The translations under genes and the position numbers were made by a program. Shown here one piece after another: positions 5,231 through 5,430 of a stretch of DNA of 5,430 bases. The notes beneath the pieces were generated by a model that saw nothing but the letters and a program-made list of their open reading frames with translations, did not search any database and was not told where the DNA came from. The number at the start of each line of letters is the position of its first letter. The stretch's first letter is position 1. The stretch is from Mesotoga sp. UBA6090 (GTDB lineage: Bacteria; Thermotogota; Thermotogae; Petrotogales; Kosmotogaceae), in contig NZ_DIXC01000036.1 in NCBI RefSeq assembly GCF_002435945.1, forward strand, positions 1 to 5,430, in the 5' to 3' direction.

Positions 5231-5305
5231 CAGTCACCTTCGGTGGCCAGGCAGACTTCGCCTGGCCAGTCTCGCCTTCGGCGAGGCCAGTTCCGACTGC
5301 GTCGG
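5231..5305. repeat. Array of small hairpins separated by GCCAGT
   Basis: Four hairpins follow one another, each introduced by a GCCAG(T) linker. They are CACC-TTC-GGTG (5235-5245), GGCCAGGC-AGACTTC-GCCTGGCC (5245-5267), CTCGCC-TTC-GGCGAG (5271-5285) and CCGAC-TGC-GTCGG (5293-5305). The stems differ completely in sequence, whereas three of the four loops are TNC closed by C-G. A fifth weak stem, CTTG-CTA-CAAG, follows at 5324-5334. The open frames crossing this array on both strands are by-products of the GC-rich repeats. Confidence 0.7.
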
Positions 5306-5362
5306 GCTAAAAGCCACTGGCCGCTTGCTACAAGACGCTGTACGCTGGAAAGAACACCCCAG

Positions 5363-5430
5363 CAAGTGATGCTGCCTCCGGCAGGAAGTGAGGCTCGCTA
5401 CGCGAGGAAGTGATGCGCTGAGAAGCACCG
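5363..5430. repeat. 22-bp hairpin units running into repeat A, copy 3
   Basis: Two consecutive 22-base units (5363-5384, 5385-5406) share an AAGTGA leader followed by a hairpin: CTGCC-TCC-GGCAG and CTCGC-TAC-GCGAG. The next unit starts GAAGTGATGCG at 5407 and is the beginning of repeat A, cut by the window end. 5406-5430 is identical to 1-25, so repeat A itself starts as a member of the 22-bp family. Confidence 0.75.

Larger units (their letters stand above)
4842..5430. other. Gene-free repeat region downstream of the helicase
   Basis: The whole stretch is explained by repeats A, B, the 14-bp array and the hairpin arrays. A short spacer (4951-4990) and 5306-5362 carry nothing recognisable. 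Open frames here have no credible start signals and cross the palindromes. Confidence 0.7.

Noticed and set aside
5136..5428. Open frames on both strands at the window end
   Set aside because: They are produced by GC-rich hairpin arrays; the sequence is explained by repeats and the frames lack initiation signals.
4991..5430. Possible CRISPR array
   Set aside because: The units are short, hairpins vary rather than repeat exactly, there are no uniform spacers, and no cas gene is present.

Overview
The window looks like a piece of accessory genome from a moderately AT-rich bacterium. The dense, mosaic families of short palindromic repeats and the protein style recall Mesotoga-like members of the Thermotogota. 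That assignment rests on recollection of repeat style, not on a marker gene, and is tentative.

Layout. Bases 1-1136 hold no credible gene. They are a patchwork of interspersed repeats: a hairpin repeat called A here, a ~150-bp repeat B, and three REP-like palindromes. Bases 1137-1795 hold an intact type II toxin-antitoxin operon on the minus strand: a Phd/YefM-type antitoxin followed by a RelE/ParE-type toxin with a 4-base overlap. It has its own promoter, which overlaps a perfect 12-bp tandem repeat. Directly upstream on the same strand (about 1768-2422) lies a decayed type IV AbiE module. The AbiEi antitoxin C-terminus is frameshifted. The AbiEii nucleotidyltransferase N-terminus carries two in-frame TGA codons and loses its 3' part where the type II operon begins. 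Bases 2423-2573 are the upstream region of the main gene. Bases 2574-4841 (plus strand) encode a 755-residue protein fusing an N-terminal coiled coil, a Zn-ribbon-like cysteine cluster, an archaeo-eukaryotic primase (AEP) domain of the TOTE conflict-system type, and a C-terminal superfamily 2 helicase. Bases 4842-5430 are again pure repeat: another A, a 14-bp tandem array, a second B, and an array of small hairpins with different stems but a constant C(TNC)G loop.

How it fits together. Two or three conflict/defence-type modules (a live TA pair, a dead AbiE pair, a TOTE primase-helicase) sit side by side and are flanked by A and B repeats in the same orientation. The first 25 and last 25 bases of the window are identical. 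This suggests a small defence island fragment embedded in, and possibly moved or deleted by, recombination between repeats. The helicase gene takes its last codons and stop codon from a copy of repeat A, so repeat invasion has reshaped the gene end. No transposase, integrase, tRNA or CRISPR array is visible.
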